From Mobiluncus massiliensis (GTDB lineage Bacteria; Actinomycetota; Actinomycetes; Actinomycetales; Actinomycetaceae), in assembly GCF_949769255.1 (NCBI RefSeq), contig NZ_OX458329.1:2108001-2172000 (forward strand): DNA of 64,000 bases. The letters run 5' to 3'. Positions 51,616 through 59,931 of the stretch are shown here, in pieces. Each line of letters opens with the position of its first letter. Position 1 is the first letter of the stretch. Both the position numbers and the translations under genes were made by a program. Under the pieces are notes generated by a model that saw only the letters and a program-made list of their open reading frames with translations, did not search any database and was not told the DNA's origin.

Positions 51616-53089
51616 CGGGGCTGACCTCCTTACCTGCTTCTTTACCTGTTTCCTGGGGTGTCTGTGGGGGACGGGCCGAATTTGCCGAGACGGTGCTCAT
51701 CGGGTGGAGAAGGGCGGGGTCATCGTCCTCATCGCCGGGAGCGCCTTCCGCATCGTCAGAGGCCAAGGCAGAAGCGGTGTCCTGTTGTGTTTCCTCGTCT
51801 CCGGCGGCGGCTTCGGCTTCCGCAATAGCGGCTTGTTCGGCTTCGGCGCGGTCATCCCACCGCCAGTCGTCAGGCAGCAGGTGGTCCAAAACGTCGTCAA
51901 CCGAGACAGCTCCCAGCAGGGAACCGGAGGTGGGTCCCACGACCGGGATAGCGGTCAGGTTATAGGTCGCCATGGTACGCGTCAGGTAGTCTACCGACCG
52001 ATCCGGAGTCACGGCCTCCAGGTCAGTGTCGACAATGTTTCCCAGCATGATGTGGGGCGGTTCGCGTAAAGCTCGCTGCAGGTGAACGACCCCGATAAAT
52101 TTTCCGGTGGGGGTCTCTAGGGGCGGGCGGGCAATCATCGCGATAGCGGCCAGAGCGGGGGGAATGTCTCGGCGCTGCACGTGCGCGAGCATGGTGGCGA
52201 CTGTATCGTCCGGAGCCAGCACCACCGGTTCGGTGGTCATCAGACCGCCGGCCGTTTCCTCATCGTAGGCCAGCAAACGCCGCACGTCTTTCGCCTCTTC
52301 CGGCTCCATCAGTTCCAGCAGGTTCGCCGCGACTTCCTGTGGCAGTTCAGCCACCAGGTCGGCGGCATCGTCAGGCTGCATAACATCCAAAACATCGGCG
52401 GCTCGCGCCGGATCCAGGGAGGAAACAATCTTAACCTGATCGTCCTCCTCCAACTCTTCCAGCACGTCAGCCAAGCGGCTATCGGGCAGCTGGGAAGCGA
52501 CCGAAAGCATCCGCGAATCGGACAAATCGTGCAGGGCGTCAGCCATATCGGCGGGTTTCATGTCGCCCAACGTGGCCAGCAGGGAATCCGCCGCTTGATC
52601 AGCGCCCCCCACGGTCAAACCGGTGACTTCTTCGATTCCCACATGCAAGGTTTCCCCAAGCCTGGTGCGGAAAGCCCCCCGGCGGGACCGAGCCACGTAA
52701 AGTTCAGTGACAGCCCAGGTCCGGTCCTTTTGCCGCTCGATACCCAAGTCCAGAATCTGAGCCTGACCCGAACCGTCCTTCAGCGTCACAACCCGATCCA
52801 GCACGTCTTGAATCGCGCAGGTTTCCAAGGGCCGGGCCTGGAAACGGCGCAGGTTTACCAGCCCGGTCGTAATGACGGCACCGGATTTGATGGCGGTGAC
52901 CCGGGTGATGGGTACGAAAACTCGGTGAGCACGCGTTACCTCCACCACTAAACCGACAGCGACAGGCGGCCGACGGTGCAGCAAAACCACCACGTCATAA
53001 ACTTTTCCCACCGGATCCCCAATGGGATCGAACACGGCGGTTCCCCCTAGGCGTCCCACGAAGACGCGTTCCACTTCGTCTCTGCTCAC
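51608..53089 (-). CDS. PRC-barrel / MgtE-N / CBS domain protein without a channel
   Basis: Cytosolic protein of 493 residues. An N-terminal PRC-barrel-like region (FVGRLGGTAVFDPIGDPVGKV) is followed by the MgtE N-domain superhelix (LEELEEDDQVKIVSSLDPARAADVLDVMQPDDAADLV) and two CBS motifs (MTTEPVVLAPDDTVA, VSVDDVLDHLLPDD). The five-helix Mg2+ channel of MgtE is absent. The last 80 residues are acidic and disordered. It may sense Mg2+ or ATP for another membrane protein, perhaps the overlapping DUF1003 partner. GTG start with AGGA 7 bases upstream. Confidence 0.86.
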   Translation of the reverse strand: MSRDEVERVFVGRLGGTAVFDPIGDPVGKVYDVVVLLHRRPPVAVGLVVEVTRAHRVFVPITRVTAIKSGAVITTGLVNLRRFQARPLETCAIQDVLDRVVTLKDGSGQAQILDLGIERQKDRTWAVTELYVARSRRGAFRTRLGETLHVGIEEVTGLTVGGADQAADSLLATLGDMKPADMADALHDLSDSRMLSVASQLPDSRLADVLEELEEDDQVKIVSSLDPARAADVLDVMQPDDAADLVAELPQEVAANLLELMEPEEAKDVRRLLAYDEETAGGLMTTEPVVLAPDDTVATMLAHVQRRDIPPALAAIAMIARPPLETPTGKFIGVVHLQRALREPPHIMLGNIVDTDLEAVTPDRSVDYLTRTMATYNLTAIPVVGPTSGSLLGAVSVDDVLDHLLPDDWRWDDRAEAEQAAIAEAEAAAGDEETQQDTASALASDDAEGAPGDEDDDPALLHPMSTVSANSARPPQTPQETGKEAGKEVSPDV

Positions 53090-53130
53090 GTGTAAATCCT
53101 ACCTGTTTGTGCCGGTAGCGGTGGGAAACT

Positions 53131-54063
53131 TCACGAGGCGGGGTCGGGCGCGGTGTCCTCAGAAGGGTGGGGGCGGCGCTTTCCCCACAGGTAGACCACT
53201 ATGAAAGCGGCCAGCAGCGCCGCGAGCAACCAGAACAGCCAGTTGGGAATCCCGGAGAGGGTGCGTTGCACCGCGAACTCCAGATTGGACTGGGCGCTGG
53301 CGGACAGCAGGGAAGTAGCCAGACCGCCGGGACCCGACAGCATCATTATCAGCCCCAACAGGGTTATCAATAGTCCGGAAACCAGGTTCCCTACGGTGGA
53401 ATCCCGACCCAAAACCTTGAGGGGGCGAGGGCGCAGTACCCGATTCGGAATCAGATTCCACAAGAATGACAGCACGGCGACCGGGGTAAACATCCCCAGG
53501 CCGAACGCAAACATGGTAAAAAATCCGGTCACCGGGGAGCCGCCGCTGACGCTGAAAGCGAGGATAGAGCCCAAAATCGGGGCTTGGCAGCCGGTCGCGG
53601 CGACCCCGTATGTCAGTCCTAGCAGGAAAATCGCTGCCGGGGAGGTACGTTCGACCGGGGTGTTCACATCCCGCGGGGATTCGCCCGAAACCGGGGCTCG
53701 CCGGGTGGCGCGTTGCGCGGCGCGGCGCTGTTTCCACAGCTGCCACCGGCTTTGCAGGCTCCCAAAGTTCGGTACCGGTAGTGCCAAGGCCTGCCACAGC
53801 CCGAACAGGACGATGATTAGCCCCGCCCACACGGTCAGGCCGCGCAGTTTCGCGTTTAGCACCGCTCCGATGGCGCCGAAAGCGGCCCCGGTGGGCAGCA
53901 ATCCCGCCATGAGCCCCAGGAAAAACACGGCGGTGCGGGACGCCAGTTTCGTCTTTGAGGAAAAAGCATAAGAAAAGAATGACGGAATCAGCAGGGCCGA
54001 ACAGGGTGAAAACAGGGTCAGAATCCCTCCGGCGTACGCCACCGCGAAGGTTACTGAGTCCAT
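53131..54063 (-). CDS. CcdA/DsbD-family thiol-disulfide membrane transporter
   Basis: Membrane protein of 310 residues that carries reducing power across the membrane. Cys21 in LTLFSPCSALLIP and the Cys in YGVAATGCQAPILGS are the expected redox pair. A polar loop of about 40 residues separates the helix groups. Its gene follows the DsbA-like gene on the same strand (69 bp), so it probably exchanges electrons with that protein or with cytochrome-maturation partners; no ccsBA genes are nearby. Confidence 0.88.
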   Translation of the reverse strand: MDSVTFAVAYAGGILTLFSPCSALLIPSFFSYAFSSKTKLASRTAVFFLGLMAGLLPTGAAFGAIGAVLNAKLRGLTVWAGLIIVLFGLWQALALPVPNFGSLQSRWQLWKQRRAAQRATRRAPVSGESPRDVNTPVERTSPAAIFLLGLTYGVAATGCQAPILGSILAFSVSGGSPVTGFFTMFAFGLGMFTPVAVLSFLWNLIPNRVLRPRPLKVLGRDSTVGNLVSGLLITLLGLIMMLSGPGGLATSLLSASAQSNLEFAVQRTLSGIPNWLFWLLAALLAAFIVVYLWGKRRPHPSEDTAPDPAS

Positions 54064-54132
54064 TCCGCTTCCTTCCCCGCGGGCTTATCTCCCGCAGTGA
54101 GTTTGAAAAATGACGTGGCCAGCTGCCGGGAC

Positions 54133-54981
54133 CTACTTTGTGGCCAAGAATTTTTGGTACTCGATAGAGTGCTCGAAGTACTCAATCGGGTAGGCCCCAG
54201 AAATTGTGGAATCCCCCAGCACAAAGAACGGGGTGCCGTTGACTCCTACCGAATGTCCCGAATCGGTTTCCTCGGAAACGGTAGCTTGGGTTTCCGGGGC
54301 ATTCATGTCGGACTTGAATTGTCCCAAGTCGGTGATGCCAACGGATTGGGCGATCTGGATGACCTTGTTTTCGTCATAAGTGGGGTGTTCACCTTCGGGC
54401 GCGGTCCCGTAGGCGGCCCGCACGAAATCCCACAGTTTGCCCTGTTTCATCGCTGCAATCGAAGCCTGCGCAGCCACGTCGGAACGATACTGGTCAGCGA
54501 ATATCACCATGTTGTGCCATTGAATTTTGAGGGTGCCGTCGTCGACATATTTTTGTAGTTTCGGCAACGTATCGTTGCCCCAACTGGTACACATCGGGCA
54601 GGAAAAATCGCTCAGAACTGTCAGCGTCACCGGGGCATCGGGTTGCCCCAGGGTGCGTCCGGGCTCATCGGCTCCGTCCCGCAGGATTTTCATGGCTTCC
54701 AGGCCGCCTTCGTTCGTGACCGAGGAGGCGAAGTCTTGACCGGGGACCAAGCCCGTTTGCGCCACAAAGTCCGCCACGGCCTTTTGCCCATCGCCCGCAG
54801 CGGTGCCGCTGGCCGTCGCAGGTCCACTGGGGGAGGCTGCCGGGTTGTTTGCTCCCGGAGCCGTGGCGCGCCCCACAAAAAACGCGATGACTAAAAGCAC
54901 CACAATGGCCAGGACGCCAATAATTTTCAAAGCCCACACATTGGCGGCGCTACGTTCCACAGATTTGTCCTTATCGCTCAT
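54133..54981 (-). CDS. Membrane-anchored DsbA-like thioredoxin-fold protein
   Basis: Protein of 282 residues with an N-terminal anchor (about 17-37), a Pro/Ala linker and a DsbA/thioredoxin-4 domain. The active site is Cys128-Pro-Met-Cys131 (LSDFSCPMCTSW), and the cis-proline loop is VNGTPFFVLG. It likely forms or reshuffles disulfides in exported proteins, several of which in this window are cysteine-rich. GAGGG precedes the ATG closely. Confidence 0.9.
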   Translation of the reverse strand: MSDKDKSVERSAANVWALKIIGVLAIVVLLVIAFFVGRATAPGANNPAASPSGPATASGTAAGDGQKAVADFVAQTGLVPGQDFASSVTNEGGLEAMKILRDGADEPGRTLGQPDAPVTLTVLSDFSCPMCTSWGNDTLPKLQKYVDDGTLKIQWHNMVIFADQYRSDVAAQASIAAMKQGKLWDFVRAAYGTAPEGEHPTYDENKVIQIAQSVGITDLGQFKSDMNAPETQATVSEETDSGHSVGVNGTPFFVLGDSTISGAYPIEYFEHSIEYQKFLATK

Positions 54982-55048
54982 TGTCCCTCATATTTCCAAA
55001 TACTTCCTTGAGTCAAGCATAGCGGAAGCCCGGTATGCCGCCGGGCGG

Positions 55049-56887
55049 CTACTGTCCGCCCGTGGGGGCGGCCGGGGAGGCGGACTCCGCGGCGGGAGAC
55101 TGCTGCGGGGCGTCCGGTGAGGTCGCAGGAGAAGTCGCCGGACTGGCAGCCGGTCGGGCCGCCTCCGCCCACGCCTTCAGGCCGTCGAGCAAGGATTGGG
55201 CGTAACGTTCCTGACCGGTATCCGACTTCATCAGGGCGGCATCAGCTGGGTTGCGCATCTCGCCGAGTTCCACCATTGCGGCGGGCACCTCAGCAGAGTT
55301 CAATGTAGCCAAATCGGAACGTTTCCACACTCCGCTGCTGATAGATCCTCCGGACTGCGGCGCGAATCCCCCCTCCTGCAAAGCCTTGACCAGTTTGGCA
55401 GCCAAATCGGAGGCGGGCTGCTTTTGGGCCTCGTTCAATGGCGGGTCGGAGATCATCACAAAGAATCCGTGCTGAGCCGTGTCCGTAGTCCCGTTGGCGT
55501 GAATGGAAACCATGACGTCAGCCCCGACCTTTTGCGCAAACTGGCCACGGGCATCCACGCACGGCCCCACTCCCTGATCCGAGTCGCGCGTCAGGAACAC
55601 GGTGGCTCCTTCGGCCTCCAACTTGGTCTTAAGCGTGTTCGCAATCTTCCAGTTGAACTCATGTTCGGTATAGCCGTCAGCGGTAGCGGTGCCGGTGGTG
55701 TTGCAAGGTTTTTGGCCGCCGCGCCCATCGGGAACATTCGCCCCGATTTGCTGCCAAGCTGCGGCGTTACCGCCATTGTGCCCCGGATCGAGGACGACTT
55801 TCAGCCCTTTCAGGCCTCCGGCCGCCCCGGCCTCGGGGTCTTCGGAAGGTTTGGCGTTCCCGATGGAATCGGGATTGTTTGGGTTCGGTTCGGCAAAGTC
55901 GCTGGGGGTAGCCGTGACGGTCACAGTTGGGTGCGGCACCACGTTCATGCCCACACTGACCCCTATGCCCACGCTGACCAGGGACAGGATAATTCCTCCG
56001 GCCAGGAGTACCAGCGGTGAAATCCCATCGTTCGGCCGCGGTTCAGGGGTTCCTGTGCCCACCCGGCGCAACCGTAACTTGGACGGTCCTTCCGGGGTTT
56101 GGGCCGTGAGGGACTTCCAGTGCGGTTCGGACAAATCCGCTCGCGTGGAGGAAGTGCCCAAAGTGCTCTGCGGGGTGCGCGGCGAGACCGAGTGGAGGTG
56201 TTCCCAGTCTGCATCCGGGTGTGCCGCTGCTCGTTTGGAAGTTCGCTGCGGCGTGTTAGCGAGAGGATTTGCGCCGGTCCCCAGGGCATCTGCCTTGGGT
56301 GGTGTTGCGGCTGCGGCGCTGGTCGCGCCCAGGTCGTCCCATCCGGACACCAAAGACTTCCATCCCTCGGAATGGACCGGTTCGGGGCGGCGTTGGGTGG
56401 GTTTGCGCCCTTGCCCGGTTGTGCTCCCGGTTCGTGCCGGCGGCGTGGTCGGGGTGGCGGGTTCCCCCGGGGCGAGGGTGGCGTCAAAAACCTCGCGCAT
56501 CGCTTCGGGGACTTCCGTGGCTGGAAGCTCCGGGGTTTTCGATTCAGTTGGGCTGGACAAGTGAGAATCCTGTTGTTCCGGCCCGTCCGCGTTTAACATA
56601 TTTTGGGCATTCGCCAGCAGGGCGGCAATCCCCGGATTGTCCCCGTAGGGGAGCTGGGGTACCTGGTTCGCGCTGGCCGCTCCTGCTGCTTCAGCAGCGG
56701 CGGAAAACTCTTCAAAAAAGTTGGCAGCGTTAGTATCCGCGGGGTTGTGGTCGGGGTTGTGGTCAGAATCCGGGACTGGGGGCAGGCGGCGGCTGGGGAG
56801 CTTACCCAGAGAGGAAGAGCGCGCCGGAGGAGCAGAAGGGTAGTCCTGGGTTGGTTCCCAGGTGTCGAATTCCTCCCAGTTGGGCAT
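55049..56887 (-). CDS. N-acetylmuramoyl-L-alanine amidase (Amidase_3) with long intracellular N-terminus
   Basis: Peptidoglycan hydrolase of 612 residues. The amidase domain starts at residue about 362 (KVVLDPGHNGG); zinc ligands are that His, the Glu in YTEHEFNWK and the His in VSIHANG, with catalytic Glu in MVELGEMRNP. A membrane segment (about 289-315) precedes it, and about 285 disordered Pro/Ala/Thr-rich residues lie on the cytoplasmic side, unusual in length. The C-terminus is an Ala/Ser/Pro tail. AGGAG is 5 bases before the ATG. It probably acts in daughter-cell separation or wall turnover. Confidence 0.9.
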   Translation of the reverse strand: MPNWEEFDTWEPTQDYPSAPPARSSSLGKLPSRRLPPVPDSDHNPDHNPADTNAANFFEEFSAAAEAAGAASANQVPQLPYGDNPGIAALLANAQNMLNADGPEQQDSHLSSPTESKTPELPATEVPEAMREVFDATLAPGEPATPTTPPARTGSTTGQGRKPTQRRPEPVHSEGWKSLVSGWDDLGATSAAAATPPKADALGTGANPLANTPQRTSKRAAAHPDADWEHLHSVSPRTPQSTLGTSSTRADLSEPHWKSLTAQTPEGPSKLRLRRVGTGTPEPRPNDGISPLVLLAGGIILSLVSVGIGVSVGMNVVPHPTVTVTATPSDFAEPNPNNPDSIGNAKPSEDPEAGAAGGLKGLKVVLDPGHNGGNAAAWQQIGANVPDGRGGQKPCNTTGTATADGYTEHEFNWKIANTLKTKLEAEGATVFLTRDSDQGVGPCVDARGQFAQKVGADVMVSIHANGTTDTAQHGFFVMISDPPLNEAQKQPASDLAAKLVKALQEGGFAPQSGGSISSGVWKRSDLATLNSAEVPAAMVELGEMRNPADAALMKSDTGQERYAQSLLDGLKAWAEAARPAASPATSPATSPDAPQQSPAAESASPAAPTGGQ

Positions 56888-56908
56888 GTTGCTCCTGAAT
56901 ATGGTGAC

Positions 56909-58174
56909 TTAGTGTTGCGTGGCGTCTTGTTGATGGTAGTCCTGTTTGGCAAAGAAAAAGCCTTTGCCGGTGACCGTGTTCCAACATCCGGTGCCGCTGT
57001 AGGTCGATTGGCAGGCGAAATCGCCGTAGGTCATGGCTGAATCGTGGGGAATCACCGAGCCGCTGGAGTTGTAATCAACATTGGGCTGGCAATAGATGGA
57101 CGGGTCGCCGTCCCGCAAGCTGATGACCAAAGATTCGAAATAAGTATCGCAGCCGCCCACGGGGTTGACCAGGTTACGGACCTGGCAAATGAGTTCATCG
57201 CCGTTTACCCGGCAGGTCGAGTCCCCGGTTTCGGTGACAAAAGACTGGATATTTTGGGCGCCGGCCGGTGCCGGAGCGATTGTCGGATGCGGTGATTCGG
57301 TGCTCGGAGTCTTTTCCTTGTCCTCATCCTTATCTTTATCCTGATCCTTGGGTGTGGGCGTTTCGCTCGCGGTATTGCCGGCAGCATTCGGGGAATCAGC
57401 GTCAGATGGGGTGTCGTCTCCCCCGATAACGCCGGTCATCACCAAAACGATCGCAACAATCATGCCAATCACAGCAACGAGCAATATTGAGAAAATGACC
57501 CATAAACCGGTGTTGGATTTTGGCTTCGCGGCCATCGGCGGATAAGGGGTGGGAGCTGCACTCATCATCGGGATACCGCCGGTGACGGGAGCCATGTACT
57601 GGGTTTGTGTCGCGGCTGGAGGTACGGTGCCATAGCTTCCCATGCCCGCGTTCTGGTTTGGTGCGGCGTTGGGCGGGTAAGACGGGGGCAGACCGGAGGT
57701 CGGCACCGGAGCTGATACGGGGGTGTTCAGCGGGGGCAGTACCGTGGTTTCGGCCGGGTTTTGTCCCATTATTGAGGTGCGGTTGGGGCTCACGGCGGGG
57801 GTTTCCTCGGTGGCGGGGGTTGCCGCTGAGTCGGGTGTCGCCGGGGTTTCCGGTTGCGATGCGTCGGTTTCGGTAGGGACAACTGTCGCGGGTGCTTCGG
57901 GGTTTTCCGGCTCGCTGGGGGTCGGCGTTTCTGATGAACCGGGAAGGGGGAGGGAAGGCATGGGCATCATCTGGCCAGCCTCAAAAGCGGCCTGGCGCTC
58001 GCGCAGAGCGGCGAGGACTTCGGGCTCATTTTTGTTCACGAGCCAGTCGAGCAGTCCGGTGTAGGCTGCGGGGTTTTTCGCAATTAACGGACGTAGTTCC
58101 ACATTGGTCGCCAGTTGTTGTAAATCCAAGCCGGGGGTAGACGGGTCACTAGCCTGGGCACGCAGTTCATCCAT
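56909..58174 (-). CDS. LRV-domain membrane protein with Cys-rich extracellular end
   Basis: Protein of 421 residues from ATG 58174; an in-frame TTG at 58243 overlapping nrdG is less likely. Residues 1-60 resemble the variant leucine-rich (LRV) domain of actinobacteria (LQQLATNVELRPLIAKNPAAY, TGLLDWLV). A Pro/Thr/Glu-rich linker, a membrane helix (about 220-246) and an acidic Lys/Asp stretch follow. The C-terminal 110 residues contain seven cysteines and read like an extracellular disulfide-bonded domain. Role unknown. It lies 21 bp upstream of the amidase gene, so a wall-related role is inferred. Confidence 0.78.
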   Translation of the reverse strand: MDELRAQASDPSTPGLDLQQLATNVELRPLIAKNPAAYTGLLDWLVNKNEPEVLAALRERQAAFEAGQMMPMPSLPLPGSSETPTPSEPENPEAPATVVPTETDASQPETPATPDSAATPATEETPAVSPNRTSIMGQNPAETTVLPPLNTPVSAPVPTSGLPPSYPPNAAPNQNAGMGSYGTVPPAATQTQYMAPVTGGIPMMSAAPTPYPPMAAKPKSNTGLWVIFSILLVAVIGMIVAIVLVMTGVIGGDDTPSDADSPNAAGNTASETPTPKDQDKDKDEDKEKTPSTESPHPTIAPAPAGAQNIQSFVTETGDSTCRVNGDELICQVRNLVNPVGGCDTYFESLVISLRDGDPSIYCQPNVDYNSSGSVIPHDSAMTYGDFACQSTYSGTGCWNTVTGKGFFFAKQDYHQQDATQH

Positions 58175-58239
58175 ACGGTCATTATTCCACAAATTCGCGT
58201 CTTTCCACCTGTTACTTGTGGTTTTTACGGGCGGTGGGG

Positions 58240-59046
58240 TCAATCGGCGGAACCGCGAAACTCAAAATGCGTAAACATTGCCTTGAGCTCCCCAGCCCGG
58301 TCCGCCAAGTCAGCCGCAAAAGATTGGTTTTGGTCCGCTGCGTAAAGTTCCTGAAATTCCGGTCGTGTCCCGTCGGGACGGGCCTGCTGCAGCGCCAAGC
58401 GTTCCACCCCGCGCTCCTGCAGGGCACGAGCCAAAGCGGGGAGGGCTGACGGATTCGTGTCGCCCGCGTCAGTGCCGGGGTAGGCGGTGACGCGTACCTC
58501 GTAATCTGGCAGGGTTCCGGCCCGGTACGCCGCCAACACCAGGTCCAACGCCTGCCAAGCGTCCGTGCCGGCCCGGTGCGCTTGGGGACGGCCTACCACT
58601 TGTGGATAGTTTTGTGGCAGGCCTTTCACGTCCAAGCCGACCCAGTCTAGCAACCCCGCATCCAACAGCTGCGCCAGTCGCTGCGGATAGGCCCCTCCGG
58701 TGTGCAGCCCCACCAAAAACCCGAGGTCACGCGCCTGCCGGGCGGCGGGCACCAGCGCCGCTTGGCGGGTCGGTTCCCCTCCGGAAAACACGACCCCGTC
58801 GAGCAGACCGCGCCGCCGCCCCAGCAGCTCCCACAGGTCCGCCTCTTCGTAACCGGAGGGCGCCCGCGGGTCAATGATGGCAAAATTTTGGCAATATCCG
58901 CAGTTCCAGGGGCAGCCTTGGAGGAACACGCTGGCGGCCAGTTTCCCCGGCCAATCCACCGTGGAAAACGGCGTCACCCCGGCGATAACCAAACCCGTGA
59001 GCGGGCAATCGGTTTCATTCTGGTCATCAATGCAGCCTGTGTTCAC
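58240..59046 (-). CDS. nrdG: Anaerobic ribonucleotide reductase activating protein (radical SAM)
   Basis: Radical SAM enzyme of 268 residues that makes the glycyl radical on NrdD. The cluster motif is Cys45-Cys49-Cys52 in FLQGCPWNCGYC, and DGVVFSGGEPTRQ is the usual SAM-binding GGE loop. It is separated from nrdD by a lipoprotein gene with its own terminator, so it may be transcribed independently. The GTG start lacks a clear ribosome-binding site. Confidence 0.93.
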   Translation of the reverse strand: MNTGCIDDQNETDCPLTGLVIAGVTPFSTVDWPGKLAASVFLQGCPWNCGYCQNFAIIDPRAPSGYEEADLWELLGRRRGLLDGVVFSGGEPTRQAALVPAARQARDLGFLVGLHTGGAYPQRLAQLLDAGLLDWVGLDVKGLPQNYPQVVGRPQAHRAGTDAWQALDLVLAAYRAGTLPDYEVRVTAYPGTDAGDTNPSALPALARALQERGVERLALQQARPDGTRPEFQELYAADQNQSFAADLADRAGELKAMFTHFEFRGSAD

Positions 59047-59079
59047 GATGTGGGTCTTTCTAATCGTTGCTAAAAATGC

Positions 59080-59108
59080 CCGGGAAGCCCCGAGATGGGG
59101 CTTCCCGG
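59080..59108 (-). terminator. Intrinsic terminator of the lipoprotein gene
   Basis: Perfect 12-bp stem CCGGGAAGCCCC / GGGGCTTCCCGG with a 5-base loop. On the minus strand it is followed by GCATTTTTAG. It lies 12 bp after the lipoprotein stop and separates that gene from nrdG. Confidence 0.88.
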
Positions 59109-59119
59109 AAGCTATAAAC

Positions 59120-59737
59120 TTAGATTCTTTCGTAGTCGGTAATCATGAAACCTTCAATCGGGACTTGATATTGCACGAACATCAGGTTAGATGAATCCGC
59201 TGGCAAGGTGTATTCCCAAGTGGCTTCGGCTGGGCTGTCCACACCGCAAGCGACTTCGCTGAGTTGACCTGGTTGATCGTCGCCTGCGTCCTCAATCTGC
59301 GGAGCAATCCACACTTTGATATTCGCGGGTTTAACAGTCTGACAATAGAAAGTGACCTTGACCTTGTCTCCGGTCTTCCAATCGTCATTAGCGTTTAGGT
59401 ACAGTCGGTAGCTAGAGATTTTGTCTTTATCGAAATTGGCAAAAGTTGGCGAAACGTGGGAACTGGTGTTCTCGATTCCCTTTCCTTCCGCGAACGCTTC
59501 GCCTTCCGCTTCCCACTTGTCTTCCAATGCGTCCGCATCGTTGACTTTTTCCTCAGCTTCTTCTTGGTCAGGTATGGCCACGTCCTCGGTGGTGGAAATC
59601 AGGCCGGGTTTCTGATCAGCAGCGGGCGCCTCGGACGGGGCTTTGGCGTCCGCAGTGGGTTTCTCGTCCCCACCGCCGCAGGCGGACAGGCTCAGGGCCA
59701 GGGCGAACGCGCCCGTCAACGCAAGTAACTTTTTCAT
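59120..59737 (-). CDS. Small acidic lipoprotein
   Basis: Lipoprotein of 205 residues; signal peptide ends LSLSAC. The ATG at 59737 with GGAAGGA 6 bases upstream is preferred over a start five codons earlier. A Glu/Asp-rich helix-forming region (EEAEEKVNDADALEDKWEAEGEAF) precedes a beta-rich domain with two cysteines (VTFYC, SEVACG). The layout resembles the lipoprotein at 16822-17355. Function unknown. It is unusual in sitting between nrdD and nrdG. Confidence 0.78.
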   Translation of the reverse strand: MKKLLALTGAFALALSLSACGGGDEKPTADAKAPSEAPAADQKPGLISTTEDVAIPDQEEAEEKVNDADALEDKWEAEGEAFAEGKGIENTSSHVSPTFANFDKDKISSYRLYLNANDDWKTGDKVKVTFYCQTVKPANIKVWIAPQIEDAGDDQPGQLSEVACGVDSPAEATWEYTLPADSSNLMFVQYQVPIEGFMITDYERI

Positions 59738-59848
59738 GAGTATTCCTTCCATTTGTCAGGCTGAGGGGGCTGGTTGCCCCGGATTGATAAACAGCCTAAG
59801 CAAACGGATAAGGCTTGTAATCACCCAAAAGTACGGAAAATCTCGGTC

Positions 59849-59879
59849 CGCGGGTGGCGTCCGAAAACTGTCACCCGCG
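59849..59879 (-). terminator. Weak hairpin after nrdD
   Basis: CGCGGGTG and CACCCGCG form an 8-bp stem with a 15-base loop 53-83 bp after the nrdD stop. On the minus strand an AT-rich stretch with GATTTTC follows. Candidate terminator only. Confidence 0.4.
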
Positions 59880-59931
59880 AACCCGACCGACCCACGACCC
59901 TTGTGAAACCACGAGAATCGCGAATCTGTCC

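Noticed and set aside
51608-53089. Calling this gene a magnesium transporter MgtE
   Set aside because: No hydrophobic channel helices are present; only the sensory N-domain and CBS motifs remain.
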